A stretch of 64,000 nt of DNA from Procambarus clarkii. Its lineage: Eukaryota > Arthropoda > Malacostraca > Decapoda > Cambaridae. The stretch is from positions 13,700,395 through 13,764,394 of the forward strand of contig NC_091230.1 of NCBI RefSeq assembly GCF_040958095.1, in the 5' to 3' direction. Positions 37,101 through 45,104 of this stretch are shown in pieces (the stretch's first letter is position 1; each line of letters opens with the position of its first letter). The notes below the pieces were generated by a model that was not told where the DNA came from, did not search any database, and worked only from the letters and a program-made list of their open reading frames with translations. A program made the position numbers and the translations under genes.

Positions 37101-38077
37101 TGCCGGTGCTGGTGCCTGTGTCTCGGACGTGCCTTCGGTTCTTTCTCCGTCGGGGGACTCTCCACAGTGGGGGGTGGTGGCTTCCACTGCCAGGGATGGT
37201 GTGGACTCTGGTGCTGGGTGTGGCCTGGTGGTGACGTTACGGAAGGATGCGCGCCGTCCGGGTTCCCTGCTGTCGTCTGGTGGTGTGCCCGGGGCCGCGG
37301 GTACCCCTGTGGTGCGGGTGCGCGTTGGGACCCTGGGGGACGTGTTGCCGGCGTCTGTGATGCCACCAGGTCACTGGTCGAAGATTGCCGAGTTACTGCT
37401 GTCTGACGGACCGGAGTGCTTTCGTGGGGGGCAAGTTCCCTTCCTGTGGGGGCGAGTGGCGACTTCTCGCCTCATGAGTTCTACCATCTGGGTCCCCAGT
37501 TTGCAGGTGTTTGTTGCCCCGGTTCCGGATGTTATGGCGTCCCCGGTGGATGGACGAGACCCTTGGCAATGGGTGCTCTGGGAGGCGTTCAATGTAAGAT
37601 TCCCGCGGGCCAAGTTCCCGGGCAAGTATGTGCTCTGATTTCTTGTGTATTTGCTCTAAGACATGCTGTGTGCCCTGTTCTATTATGTGCTTCTGCCTCT
37701 CCCTTTGTGCGTAGCTTTGCCGTGTGGCATATTAGTTTCTAGTGCTTGGCGTCACTCGTTTCGCGTTTTGGCTTAGCATTTCGCCTTTCCTGGCTTTGCG
37801 ATTCACCCTTCACGGGTACGCCGGGGCGCATCCGATCCCACGATCGTCGTCGCCCCTAACTCAACAACAACAACATGGAAGGGTTAAAACTTGTACATAC
37901 CTTGACACTTAAGAATGCAATGATGAGTGCCAATACATCGCTGAGCATGTGAAAACTATCGGCCACTAGTGCCATAGAATTTGTGATGTAGCCAACAATG
38001 AGCTCCACCAAGAAGAAGGTAGCTGTCAGACCAAACATGGTCAACAACCGGCACTTCTTCCCTGTGTATCGACCCAT
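30452..38077 (-). CDS. SLC30A1: Zinc transporter ZnT1-like (SLC30A1 family), 7 coding exons
   Basis: A cation diffusion facilitator that exports zinc from the cytosol, normally at the plasma membrane, working as a dimer and proton-coupled. Coding exons: 38077-37901, 35013-34889, 34468-34371, 34070-33840, 33065-32890, 31498-31389 and 31190-30452. All junctions are GT-AG and the total is 1656 nt (551 codons plus stop). Zinc-site residues are visible in TM2 (H43 and D47 in 'ADSFHMLSD') and TM5 (H204 and D208 in 'HVLSDAMG'). A His-rich loop 'HGHGHSHGGHGHSHG' lies near 135-150. The cytoplasmic domain includes 'VHEFHVWQLAGERI'. H43/D47 match the numbering of human ZnT1 as I remember it. The C-terminus is longer than in human (507 aa) and contains a Cys cluster ('CILDC', 'CVANTCCG'). 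The start is the only Met before TM1, seven bases after a splice acceptor, so an upstream non-coding exon is likely. No frame damage seen. Confidence 0.95.
31389..31498 (-). CDS. SLC30A1: ZnT1 exon 6: cytoplasmic domain
   Basis: Encodes 'VDGIQKQLLNVDGVLAVHEF' and 'HVWQLAGERIIASAHI', the ferredoxin-like cytoplasmic domain of the CDF family. Acceptor at 31499-31500, donor GT at 31387-31388. Confidence 0.95.
31570..31900. other. Intron 6 sequence with C-runs and a hairpin
   Basis: 31613-31629 pairs with 31656-31672 (16 of 17, cctcacaat/attgtgagg type). The loop contains the palindrome gggcagctgccc (31639-31650). A 15-C run lies at about 31709. It falls within the intron between exons 5 and 6. 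Role unknown. Confidence 0.45.
32890..33065 (-). CDS. SLC30A1: ZnT1 exon 5: TM5 end and TM6
   Basis: Residues 211-269: 'SVVVIISALVVWL', then 'YIDPALSLCLVTLI' and 'PLLKVSALILLQTVPTHIQ', the conserved TM6 exit. Acceptor AG at 33066-33067, donor GT at 32888-32889. It ends on a complete codon. Confidence 0.95.
33840..34070 (-). CDS. SLC30A1: ZnT1 exon 4: His-rich loop and start of TM5
   Basis: Residues 134-211. The His/Gly loop (HGHGHSHG twice) between TM4 and TM5 is thought to handle cytosolic zinc in this family. An acidic, Ser/Thr-rich linker follows, then 'MNMRGVFLHVLSDAMG' with zinc-site H204 and D208. Acceptor at 34071-34072, donor at 33838-33839. Confidence 0.95.
34371..34468 (-). CDS. 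SLC30A1: ZnT1 exon 3: TM4
   Basis: Encodes 'LYETEELHNPQMILIVGVIG' then 'LIINLIGLGLFH'. Acceptor at 34469-34470, donor at 34369-34370. Confidence 0.94.
34889..35013 (-). CDS. SLC30A1: ZnT1 exon 2: TM3
   Basis: Encodes 'KNTFGWARAEVLGALVNSVF' and 'LLALCFSIFVESLKR', the CDF signature region after TM2. Acceptor at 35014-35015, donor at 34887-34888. Confidence 0.95.
36341..37234 (+). pseudogene. ORF1-like protein of intronic retroposon, first frame
   Basis: A 297-codon frame. Residues 8-65 look like a small folded domain ('NSVGLEFTCKADYPTIEMVM', 'VELVTAHRVVIKFVGEDE'). A long Pro/Val/Ala/Ser-rich low-complexity stretch and a Ser/Asp-rich segment follow. The meaningful frame appears to switch near 37081, where codon character passes to the frame of the next entry. 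I do not recognise the family. The beginning is loosely like nucleic-acid-binding gag/ORF1 N-termini. Confidence 0.5.
37081..37638 (+). pseudogene. ORF1-like protein of intronic retroposon, second frame
   Basis: A 185-codon frame overlapping the end of the previous one. The last 90 residues look globular ('GHWSKIAELLLSDGPECF', 'STIWVPSLQVFVAPVPDV', 'DPWQWVLWEAFNVRFPRAKF'). They are rich in Trp and end shortly before the 3' UTR. No zinc knuckle seen. Function not assigned. Confidence 0.5.
37901..38077 (-). CDS. SLC30A1: ZnT1 exon 1 (first coding): TM1 and TM2
   Basis: 59 codons, from MGRYTGKKCRLLTMFGLT to LIIAFLSVK. Donor GT at 37899-37900. The acceptor of this exon is at 38085-38086, so seven bases of 5' UTR precede the ATG. 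Confidence 0.94.
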
Positions 38078-38086
38078 CTTGATCCT

Positions 38087-38605
38087 AAAACAAATAAGAC
38101 AAAAGGCATATTAGAATTACAGTAATTACTGTAATAGAATTACAGTAATGTTTCAACTATAACACTAACTACTGTATTATAAATGTACAGACAAGACCTA
38201 AGCTGAAGAATAAAATGGTCTTTCAACATACTGTAGTGTACACTGATGATACATAACTATATACACACGATGAACAAGAAGAGAGAATACAACAGGATAT
38301 ACAGTATGTATATACTGTTGTATTGTAGTATGTAGCAATTATTGACTTACTGTAACCACCTGACCCTGTTTCAAGTGTAGCTCAACTTGCTATGTATTAT
38401 TATAATACAGAGGTTTGTTAATACTATACTAAGTACAATATTAATAAACATCTTAGTGAATAATATCATATACAGTATCTATATATATATACAACAGGAA
38501 ATGTCTGCACCTCTCCAAGTTTGGAGGTCAGATGCTTGGGGATAGCCTCACTCAATGCTGCAAACATGTTATCTTTATCATTGTATTAAGAAATTTGACC
38601 AAATC
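38087..38605. other. Upstream intron/flank of ZnT1, no feature recognised
   Basis: AT-rich. It should contain the intron leading to a non-coding first exon, but I cannot place that exon or a promoter. Confidence 0.4.
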
Positions 38606-38609
38606 ATAG

Positions 38610-38902
38610 ACCAAATCGAAGTCGGATTGCGAAAGGCATCTGGGAGTTATGATTAGTAAGAATTTAAAATAAAAGGATCAATGCATGAATGTTCGTAATA
38701 AGGCAAATAGGACACTGGGATTTATTAATCAAAGCGTTACAAGACACCTGGTGTGGCTCTTCAGCTATATCTTGCTCTGGTTAGGCCCCATTTAGATTAT
38801 GCAGTTCAGTTTTGGTCGCCGTACTATAGAATGGATATAAATTCAATTGAATGTGTCCAGCGTAGGATGACTAAGTTAATTCCCCAAATTAGAAATCTTT
38901 CA
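38610..38902 (+). mobile_element. LINE-C fragment, RT thumb region
   Basis: Plus-strand RT C-terminal sequence ('LGVMISKNL', '[13 protein letters not shown]', then the [20 protein letters not shown] region in shifted frames). It is the inverted counterpart of 39285-39459. Confidence 0.75.
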
Positions 38903-39459
38903 TAAGAACATAAGAACAAAGGTAACTGCAGAAGGCCTATTGGCCCATTCGAGGCAGCTCCTATCTATAACCACCCAATCCCACTCATATACATGTCCAA
39001 CCCGCGCTTGAAACAATCGAGGGACCCCACCTCCACCACGTTACGTGGTAATTGGTTCCATAAATCAACAACCCTGTTACCGAACCAGTATTTACCCAAG
39101 TCTTTCCTAAATCTAAACATATCCAATTTATACCCCATTGCTTCGTGTTCTGTCTTGAGTTGATACTTTTAATACCCTATTAATATCCCCTTTGTTATGT
39201 ACATTCATCCACTTGTAAACTTCTATCATGTCACCCATAACTCTTCGCCTTTCCAGTGAATGCAATTTAAGCTTTATTAATCTTTCTTCATATGAAAGAC
39301 TTCTAATTTGAGGAATTAACTTTGTCATCCTACGCTGGACACGTTCAAGTGAATTTATATCCATTCTATAGTACGGCGACCAAAACTGAACTGCATAATC
39401 TAAATGGGGCCTAACCAGAGCAAGATATAGCTGTAGAACCACACCAGGTGTCTTGTTAC
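38903..39459 (-). mobile_element. LINE-C copy, 5'-truncated
   Basis: On the minus strand an open 113-codon frame (39469-39128) reads '[20 protein letters not shown]' to 'RVLKVSTQDRTRSNG', the RT C-terminus of a CR1-like LINE. The 3' UTR contains 'caataggccttctgcagtta' and ends 'tgttcttatgttctt'. It meets an inverted fragment of the same family at 38902. Confidence 0.85.
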
Positions 39460-39847
39460 ATAAGAACAAAGGTAACTGCAGAAGGCCTATTGGCCCATAC
39501 GAGGCAGCTCCTATCTATATCCACCCAATCCCACTCATATACATGTCCAACCCGCGCTTGAAACAACCGAGGGACCCCATCTCAACCACGTTACGCGGCA
39601 CTTGGTTCCACAAATCAACAACCCTGTTACTGAACCAGTATTTACCCAAGTCTTTCCTAAATCTAAACTTATCCAATTTATACCCATTGTTTGGTGTTCT
39701 GTCTTGTGTTGATAATTTTAATACCCTATTAATATCCCCTTTGTTATATCCATTCATCCACTTGTAAACCTCTATCATGTCACCCCTAACTCTTCGCCTT
39801 TCCAGTGAATGCAACTTAAGCTTTGTTAATCTTTCTTCATATGAAAG
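39460..39847 (-). mobile_element. LINE-C copy, 5'-truncated
   Basis: RT C-terminus on the minus strand ('MHSLERRRVRGDMIEVYKWM' to 'GCFKRGLDMYMSGIGWI') with the family 3' end. It is in tandem with the previous copy. Confidence 0.87.
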
Positions 39848-40210
39848 ATAGTTGTTAGTGGAGTACCTCAGGGCTCTGTCATAAGAACAAAGGCAACTGC
39901 AGAAGGCCTATTGGCCCATACGAGGCAGCTCCTATTTATAACCACCCAATCCCACTCATATACATGTCCAACCCATGCTTGAAACAATCGAGGGACCCCA
40001 CCTCCACAATGTTACGCGGCAATTGGTTCCACAAATCAACAACCCTGTTACTGAACCAGTATTTACCCAAGTCTTTCCTAAATCTAAACTTATCCAATTT
40101 ATACCCATTGTTTCGTGTTCTGTCTTGTGTTGATACTTTTAATACCCTATTAATATCCCCTTTGTTATGTCCTGGGACCTCTGTTGTTTATAATATATAT
40201 AAATGATTAT
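39848..40210 (+). mobile_element. LINE-C plus-strand fragment split by another LINE-C
   Basis: 39848-39880 ('VVSGVPQGSV') continues at 40172-40210 ('LGPLLFIIYIND'), as seen uninterrupted at 46370-46436. The split is caused by the insertion listed next. Confidence 0.8.
39881..40167 (-). mobile_element. LINE-C copy inserted in LINE-C
   Basis: A 287-bp 5'-truncated minus copy. It interrupts the RT palm coding of a plus-strand LINE-C and is flanked by a 4-bp duplication 'tgtc' (39877-39880 and 40168-40171). Confidence 0.82.
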
Positions 40211-40214
40211 ATAT

Positions 40215-40663
40215 AAATGAGTAAAAACTACATCTTGTATTGGGCCCCTGCGAAAGGGAGGTGGAACTTTCACTGATGATAACAAAGAAATGAGCGAAAT
40301 ACTGAGGAATCAGTACGACTGTTTTCAGCAAGCCACTAAACATTGATAATCCAAATGAATTTTTCATGAATGTGACACCAACATGAAATTATATATCAGA
40401 TGTCACCCTATCCCCACTGACCATTTGGTCCGGGAGACATCTCCTGTCACGCAGGGTGCAGTTGCGCCTCCACAGATCTCCAGTATCATCTTTTGATACT
40501 GGTGATGGCTCAAAAGGGCCACCACTTACGGGCTATTCATGCCCGTGCCACCTCTTGGGTGGCTTAATCTTCATCAATCAATCTATCCTCACTGGATTTT
40601 AAAGAAGCCATATAAAGTATGCCTATGCACTGTGCACCGTGTCCTGCTTCTTGGAACTCTATG
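40215..40663 (+). mobile_element. LINE-D fragment carrying a six-hairpin retroposon
   Basis: Plus-strand pre-RT coding ('GPLRKGGGTFTDDNKEMSEI', 'NPNEFFMN') matches the minus-strand element at 57657-58885 ('MKVEDPDNFFM'). The fragment is interrupted by 40420-40582. Confidence 0.65.
40420..40582 (+). mobile_element. HT-CAAT retroposon, full copy
   Basis: A 163-bp body flanked by a 12-bp duplication, ctatccccactg/ctatcctcactg (40408-40419 and 40583-40594, 11 of 12). Six hairpins follow in series: GACC/GGTC (40419-40430), GGGAGA/TCTCCT (40432-40445), GGTGC/GCGCC (40455-40468), CCAGTATCA/TGATACTGG (40480-40502), ACGGGC/GCCCGT (40528-40546), GCCACC/GGTGGC (40547-40563). The tail is ATCAATCAAT. I see no tRNA-like A or B box and no coding content. 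Confidence 0.82.
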
Positions 40664-40778
40664 AAGAACAAAGGTAACTGCAGAAGGCCTATTGGCCCAT
40701 ACGAGGCAGCTCCTATTTATAACCACTCAATCCCACTCATATACATGTCCAACCCGCGCTTGAAACAATCGAGGGCAG
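40664..40778 (-). mobile_element. LINE-C 3' end fragment
   Basis: 3' UTR and the last codons of LINE-C. Its truncated 5' edge at about 40775 runs into a perfect 13-bp hairpin (40779-40791 with 40795-40807). Confidence 0.8.
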
Positions 40779-40878
40779 AGTGCCCGCTGCCGAGGGCAGC
40801 GGGCACTCACTAAGATGAGCTTGATATTAAGACTAACTACGGCCATTGATGACGCACTTAAATGGGGTATATATAAAG

Positions 40879-40947
40879 TTCTGTAGCAGAGTGGTTACGT
40901 TCTCGACTCGCGATAGAGTCCCGGGTTGGATCCCAGGACGGGACTCA
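40879..40947 (+). mobile_element. tRNA-like SINE head
   Basis: 'tagcagagtgg' (A-box-like) and 'gggttggatccc' (B box with C to G) in tRNA-like spacing, followed by 'aggacgggactcaatt'. It is probably a degraded SINE promoter region. Confidence 0.45.
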
Positions 40948-41124
40948 ATTAACTGATATGGTTTACAGCCTGGAGAAATTTAAAAAAATTGACTGAAAAT
41001 ATTATTTCGAAAAATATTCTCCAAAATATTTTGGAGAATATTTACAACCTGGTTCAATATTTCGAGCTATGGAGAGGGGGAGGGGGGGGGGACCTTGATA
41101 TAGGCTTCCTACACCTTATAACTG

Positions 41125-41296
41125 CACCAACCATTTGGTCCGGGAGACATCTCCCGTCACGCAGGGTGCAGTCACACCTCCACAGATCTCCAGTATCATC
41201 TATAGATACTGGTGATGGCTCAAAAGGGCCACCACTTACGGGCTATTCATGCCCGTGCCACCTTTAGGGTGGCTTAATCTTCATCAATCAATCAAT
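41125..41296 (+). mobile_element. HT-CAAT retroposon, full copy
   Basis: The same six-hairpin body. Flanking duplication cttataactg at 41115-41124 and 41297-41306 (exact). Hairpin 4 reads CCAGTATC...GATACTGG with an altered loop. The tail is CAATCAATCAAT. Confidence 0.85.
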
Positions 41297-41413
41297 CTTA
41301 TAACTGAAATTGTCTGTAAATTTAACTATGTCGGCATTTATTATTTTGCTTCATATACTATATTAAATTTTGGTGAGGTCATGGGCACTCTTGACATGAC
41401 GCGGTAAATATTG

Positions 41414-41582
41414 GGACCAACCTGATCAACCAGGCTGTGACTCATACGTCAGGCTGCGAGCAGCCGCGTCCAACAGCCTGGTTTGATCAGTCCAGCAACC
41501 AGGAGGCCTGGTCGACGACCGGGCCGCGGGGACGCTAAGCCCCGGACGCACCTCAAGATAACTTCAAGGTAAGGTAACCGTG
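41414..41582 (+). mobile_element. LINE-B 3' end
   Basis: 5'-truncated LINE-B terminus ('caggctgcgagcagccgcgt', 'gaggcctggtcga', 'ggccgcggggacgctaagcc', 'ctcaagataac'). The same sequence follows the LINE-B coding region at 50778-50940. Confidence 0.8.
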
Positions 41583-41673
41583 GACATGGACATTATACCC
41601 AAATGAGACAGACAAAACAAAGTTTTAATGTACAAGACGAGAGAGGCGCCTGGCCACACACCACAGGCAGCCC

Positions 41674-42017
41674 GTCCTCTTACAAATAACGTCGCTTTTG
41701 GCTAGTATGCTCTATTGCCAAAATGGACGTAATTCAAAATCTGCTTACTTAAGTGATGTACTGTCCCGTTTTCTATTTGAGTCCTCTGGCTTACTCGGAA
41801 AGGTTAGGAGAGGAAACTTTCAATTAATGTTTTTCATGACGTTTTGACACTTTAGGAGAATTTCCTGCCCTCCTTACATACCAGAGGACCCTTAACTTAC
41901 TGTTTTGAAAAAAAAAAATCATTTAATTTTCAAATTACGTCCATTTTCGGCCATACGGAGAACTGACAAGTGTCATACGGACAAACGGCCAAATTCCGAC
42001 GTAATTTGTATGAGGAC
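41674..42017 (-). mobile_element. MITE copy 2
   Basis: Reverse-oriented relative of 1304-1655. Its terminal repeats begin gtcctcttacaaataacgtc and, on the other strand, gtcctcatacaaattacgtc. The interiors of the two copies align throughout. Confidence 0.75.
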
Positions 42018-42267
42018 AGTTTGACAGGAGCCTTGTCACTACACCTGCCGGGCCACCGGACGCGCCCACCTGGTCCCCAGTAACACCGGTATGACCAAGA
42101 CCAACCCCGCCCCCCACTACTTTCCAGTTCTGGGTAATTTTTTTTTTTTTTTTTTGTATTTCAAAGTCAGTTCTTCAAGCACTTAAACCCCAATATGTAA
42201 AACAGATTCGAGGAATGTTGTAACAGTAATTATGGACAATATAACTGAACAAGAGCTTTACACAAAT

Positions 42268-42335
42268 CCACAAGGGCCGTGACGAGGATTCGAACTTGAT
42301 GCATCACGCTATTGTGATTTCTGTGTGTAAGAGCG
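42268..42335 (-). mobile_element. SINE-3 remnant
   Basis: A minus-oriented B-box half ('gacgaggattcgaac') is joined directly to the family tail 'ttgatgcatcacgctattgt'. The plus-oriented tRNA-like module seen at 44523-44596 is missing, as if lost between the arms. Confidence 0.55.
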
Positions 42336-42375
42336 TTAAAACCTGTCGTGTGGACAGAGACAAGCTGCGTGCAGT

Positions 42376-42418
42376 GAACCTGCCATTGAACCAGACCTGG
42401 TGCTTCAATGGCAGGTTC
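42376..42418. other. Perfect 15-bp hairpin
   Basis: gaacctgccattgaa (42376-42390) and its exact complement (42404-42418) around a 13-nt loop. Too short for a typical microRNA precursor. Confidence 0.55.
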
Positions 42419-42504
42419 TGAACCCTATTGTCACAAGCACACTACTTCAAGAAACTGACACAAAAGGGTAGAAAGCACTAGTCCAAAGACACCCTGGCTA
42501 TAAA

Positions 42505-42560
42505 TCTGATAATAAACAAATGACGTTTCGGTCCGTTCTAGAGCATTATCAAGTGTATAT
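42505..42560 (-). mobile_element. Hammerhead-like mini-element fragment
   Basis: On the minus strand 'cttgataatgctctagaa' is followed by 'cggaccgaaacgtcat'. The GGACC-GAAAC-GTC part is kept, but its stem partner is degraded. Confidence 0.4.
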
Positions 42561-42779
42561 ATTCCCGTTTACGGCTTGGGCGTCTAATTTTCAGCCACGT
42601 TATTGTTACTTACCGGCTAATATAAAGTTATGTTTACAAATAAGAACTATTGTGTAGAGAGCACAAAACATCCAACTTGACAGTGACATTGTAACTGCCA
42701 GAATTAGTCTGGGATATTGTTACTTACAGCGGAGGTAAGCACTCCAACTGTGACCTTTGAACAAGAACTACGATCTTCA

Positions 42780-43032
42780 TGAGGTTATCTTGAGATGATT
42801 TCGGGGCTTAGCGTCTGCGTGGCCCGGTCCTCGATCAGGTCTTCTTTTTGTTACACACCCTCAGGAAACAGCCCGTAGCAGCTGTCTAACACCCAGGTAC
42901 CTATTTGTTGCTAGGTGAACAGTAGGTGAAAGAAACATTTTGCCCATTTGTCTCCGCCTCCACCGGGGATCGAACGTGGAACCTCATGACTACGAATCCG
43001 AAGTGCTGCTCACCCAGCTGTTAGGCGCCCTT
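42780..43032 (-). mobile_element. SINE-1 copy (head type c) with LINE-B-type tail
   Basis: On the minus strand a tRNA-like head with B box 'acgttcgatccccgg' is followed by the SINE-1 body ('cacctagcaacaaataggta') and a tail ending 'gccccgaaatcatctcaaga', the LINE-B type terminus. Confidence 0.75.
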
Positions 43033-43125
43033 GCTATGCTGTTAGGCACAGGATACTTACTATAATATTCTAGAGTGTGCTAATGCACGCTAGCAGATTT
43101 GTTTATTGTTGTCGCCGGAGCCCGC

Positions 43126-43166
43126 TAGTTTATTGTGCACCCCATACTCATCCTGTGAGCGGTAGC
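43126..43166 (+). repeat. Single dispersed unit of the 37-bp satellite
   Basis: One unit ('agtttattgtgcaccccata' to 'tgtgagcggtagcgcaa') identical in type to the array at 53468-54128, sharing its right-hand 'ggtagcgcaa' edge. The satellite unit is therefore also a piece of a dispersed repeat. Confidence 0.75.
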
Positions 43167-43207
43167 GCAATTCTGAATTCCCTCACAGAATGGGGAAGTT
43201 CACTGAA

Positions 43208-43275
43208 CATAAGAACAAAGGTAACTGCAGAAGGCCTATTGGCCTATACAAGGCAGCTCCTATCTATAACCACAT
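43208..43275 (-). mobile_element. LINE-C 3' end, very short
   Basis: About 68 bp of the LINE-C terminus ('aactgcagaaggcctattgg'). Confidence 0.75.
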
Positions 43276-43802
43276 GGGCAAGCACTATACCTAAGCTTGG
43301 CTACTAATAACAGTTACTTCCCCAGGGGGAACACTCCTGAGATAATCTCACCTCAATTTGCTGACGGGAAGAGGACGCTGGATTGGTCAAAGGCTTCTCA
43401 TAGCACAGCAAAAGTCACGTTTTCGGTGGCGTGAGAAGCGAATGAGAGCCGGGGGTGGAGAGGTCCTTTAAGGCAGGTGATGGCAGTAGTAGTGTGGGTG
43501 CGAGGGCTCGCTGGCGGTATATATATGTAGAGGCCTCGGGCAGGAGGCCATCCGGCAACCCACCACCGTGCCCGCCACCATAGACGCCTGCACGCGCGCG
43601 CGCACACCTACACCGCATATCAACACCCCCCCCCCCCCACTTGAGATTAATGAGGAAGTAGCGTGCAACTGATATTCAATTTTGTCAGGTACAATCATTG
43701 AATAACTTAAAAGTTTTTCGCTACGTTTTAAAGGACTGACGCAATACACAGACTGAGTTTGCCGTACAGAATGGGTATGGGGTCCACTGGGGTTCACAGG
43801 CA

Positions 43803-44035
43803 GTGACGTCCTACATAATCAAAGCATTTGAGAGAGTAATCAGGAGTCAGGTCACCAGCTTTATGGAGACTAATGACCTCCACAACCCAGGCCAACATGG
43901 GTTTAGAGCTGGAAGATCATGCCTCTCACAGCTACTGGAACACTACGACAAAATCACTAAGGCATTAGAAGAAAAAACGGAACGCAGATGTGGTATACAC
44001 TAACTTCTCAAAGGCATTCCATAAATGTGACCATG
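43803..44035 (+). mobile_element. LINE RT fingers/palm fragment
   Basis: A frame at 43803-44003 reads 'IIKAFERVIRSQVTSFMETN' and 'NPGQHGFRAGRSCLSQLLEH', then breaks before the motif-A area ('NFSKAFHKCD' in another frame). It could belong to LINE-B, whose other copies here lack this region. Confidence 0.75.
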
Positions 44036-44039
44036 GAGC

Positions 44040-44460
44040 ACATGAATAACAGGTAAAGTAAGACGGTGGATATTCATTTTTGGGTGAGGTTGGGGATGGA
44101 GGGGGAGGGGGATTACCCGTCAAGTGGCTCTCAGGTGAAGATGATCCCTAGGAAGTGTAGACGGGAGTTAGGAGCGGAGGACAGAGGTGGCTGGGTCTCC
44201 GTCCTACCCCCCACTGTCCGCTAGATAACACACACTCACACTACCTCCCATACATTCCCTCTCACATCAAACACACTACCTAATGGCGGGACTTACGCTT
44301 CCTACTTCCCACTGCCACAACCCATGTCCGGGTCCGCGTCCACACAATATGGCAGAAACATTTAGCTTACGAAGAGGCAGCCATCAGACACCACGCCAGC
44401 TGACTTAAGAGTTTCCGGGTCGTCTTATCAGTGGACCGACACATCTCGCAAGTTATGCTC
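44040..44460. other. No gene recognised
   Basis: G-rich then C-rich unique sequence. No conserved frame. Confidence 0.45.
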
Positions 44461-44468
44461 ATGTTCAT

Positions 44469-44640
44469 AACAAGGCCCGTGACGAGGATTCGAACCTACG
44501 GCCAAGAGCATCCCAGAAATATTCATGTCGTAGCTCAGTCGATTAAGGCAGCGTCTGGGATGCTCTCGGACGTAGGTTCGAATCCTCGTCACGGCCCTTG
44601 TGGATTTGTTCATTTGATGCATCACGCTATTGTGATAGCG
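44469..44640 (+). mobile_element. SINE-3 full copy with inverted arms
   Basis: The minus-oriented B-box arm 44469-44517 is complementary to 44561-44607 (about 43 of 48). The spacer and right arm together form a tRNA-like module (44523-44596: A-box-like 'cgtagctcagtcga', B box 'aggttcgaatcctcg'). It ends 'tttgatgcatcacgctattg'. A transcript would fold back on itself over the B box. Confidence 0.7.
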
Positions 44641-44848
44641 TGTGTTATGCTCTATGTACTTGTCCAAATCAACATTAATAACTACTGTTAACAATAATTC
44701 TCAAGTTGTTGCCGACGGTTACACTACTTTTGCTGTTGTTGATCTTACTGATATAATTACAGTACTACTGAGGGAGGCGTTGCTTACTACTAATGATTAC
44801 ACACCTGCTGTTGTTACGGTGCTGATGCTTCGCCCAACACTACCACCA

Positions 44849-45020
44849 CCACCACATTACTTGACCACAACCATAACCACCACATTACTTGACCACAACC
44901 ATAACCACCACATTACTTGACCACAACCATAACCACCACATTACTTGACCACAACCATAACCACCACATTACTTGACCACAACCATAACCACCACATTAC
45001 TTGACCACAACCATAACCAT
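44849..45020. repeat. 28-bp minisatellite, about 6 units
   Basis: Unit of 28 bp (for example 44881-44908, 'cacattacttgaccacaacc' plus ataaccac), nearly identical copies. Confidence 0.92.
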
Positions 45021-45104
45021 CACACAACCACTTCTACAATGTAACCACACTTCTATAATGTATTCCTAATTTATAGTTAATAGTTCTATTAATTATTCCC
45101 TGTT

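Larger units (their letters stand above)
36191..37872 (+). mobile_element. GC-rich ORF1-only retroposon in ZnT1 intron 1
   Basis: A 1682-bp insert in reverse orientation to the host gene. It is flanked by an exact 13-bp duplication, acatggaagggtt (36178-36190 and 37873-37885). It ends in a CAA-repeat tail preceded by a possible two-level hairpin (GGGGCG...CGCCCC with inner CGATC/GATCG, about 37823-37856). Its GC content is far above that of the surrounding intron. It has two overlapping reading frames and no reverse transcriptase or endonuclease, so it depends on another element's machinery. Confidence 0.8.

Noticed and set aside
43502-43530. TATA-box-like 'ggtatatatatgtag' as a gene promoter
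   Set aside because: No gene follows, so it cannot be supported from sequence alone.
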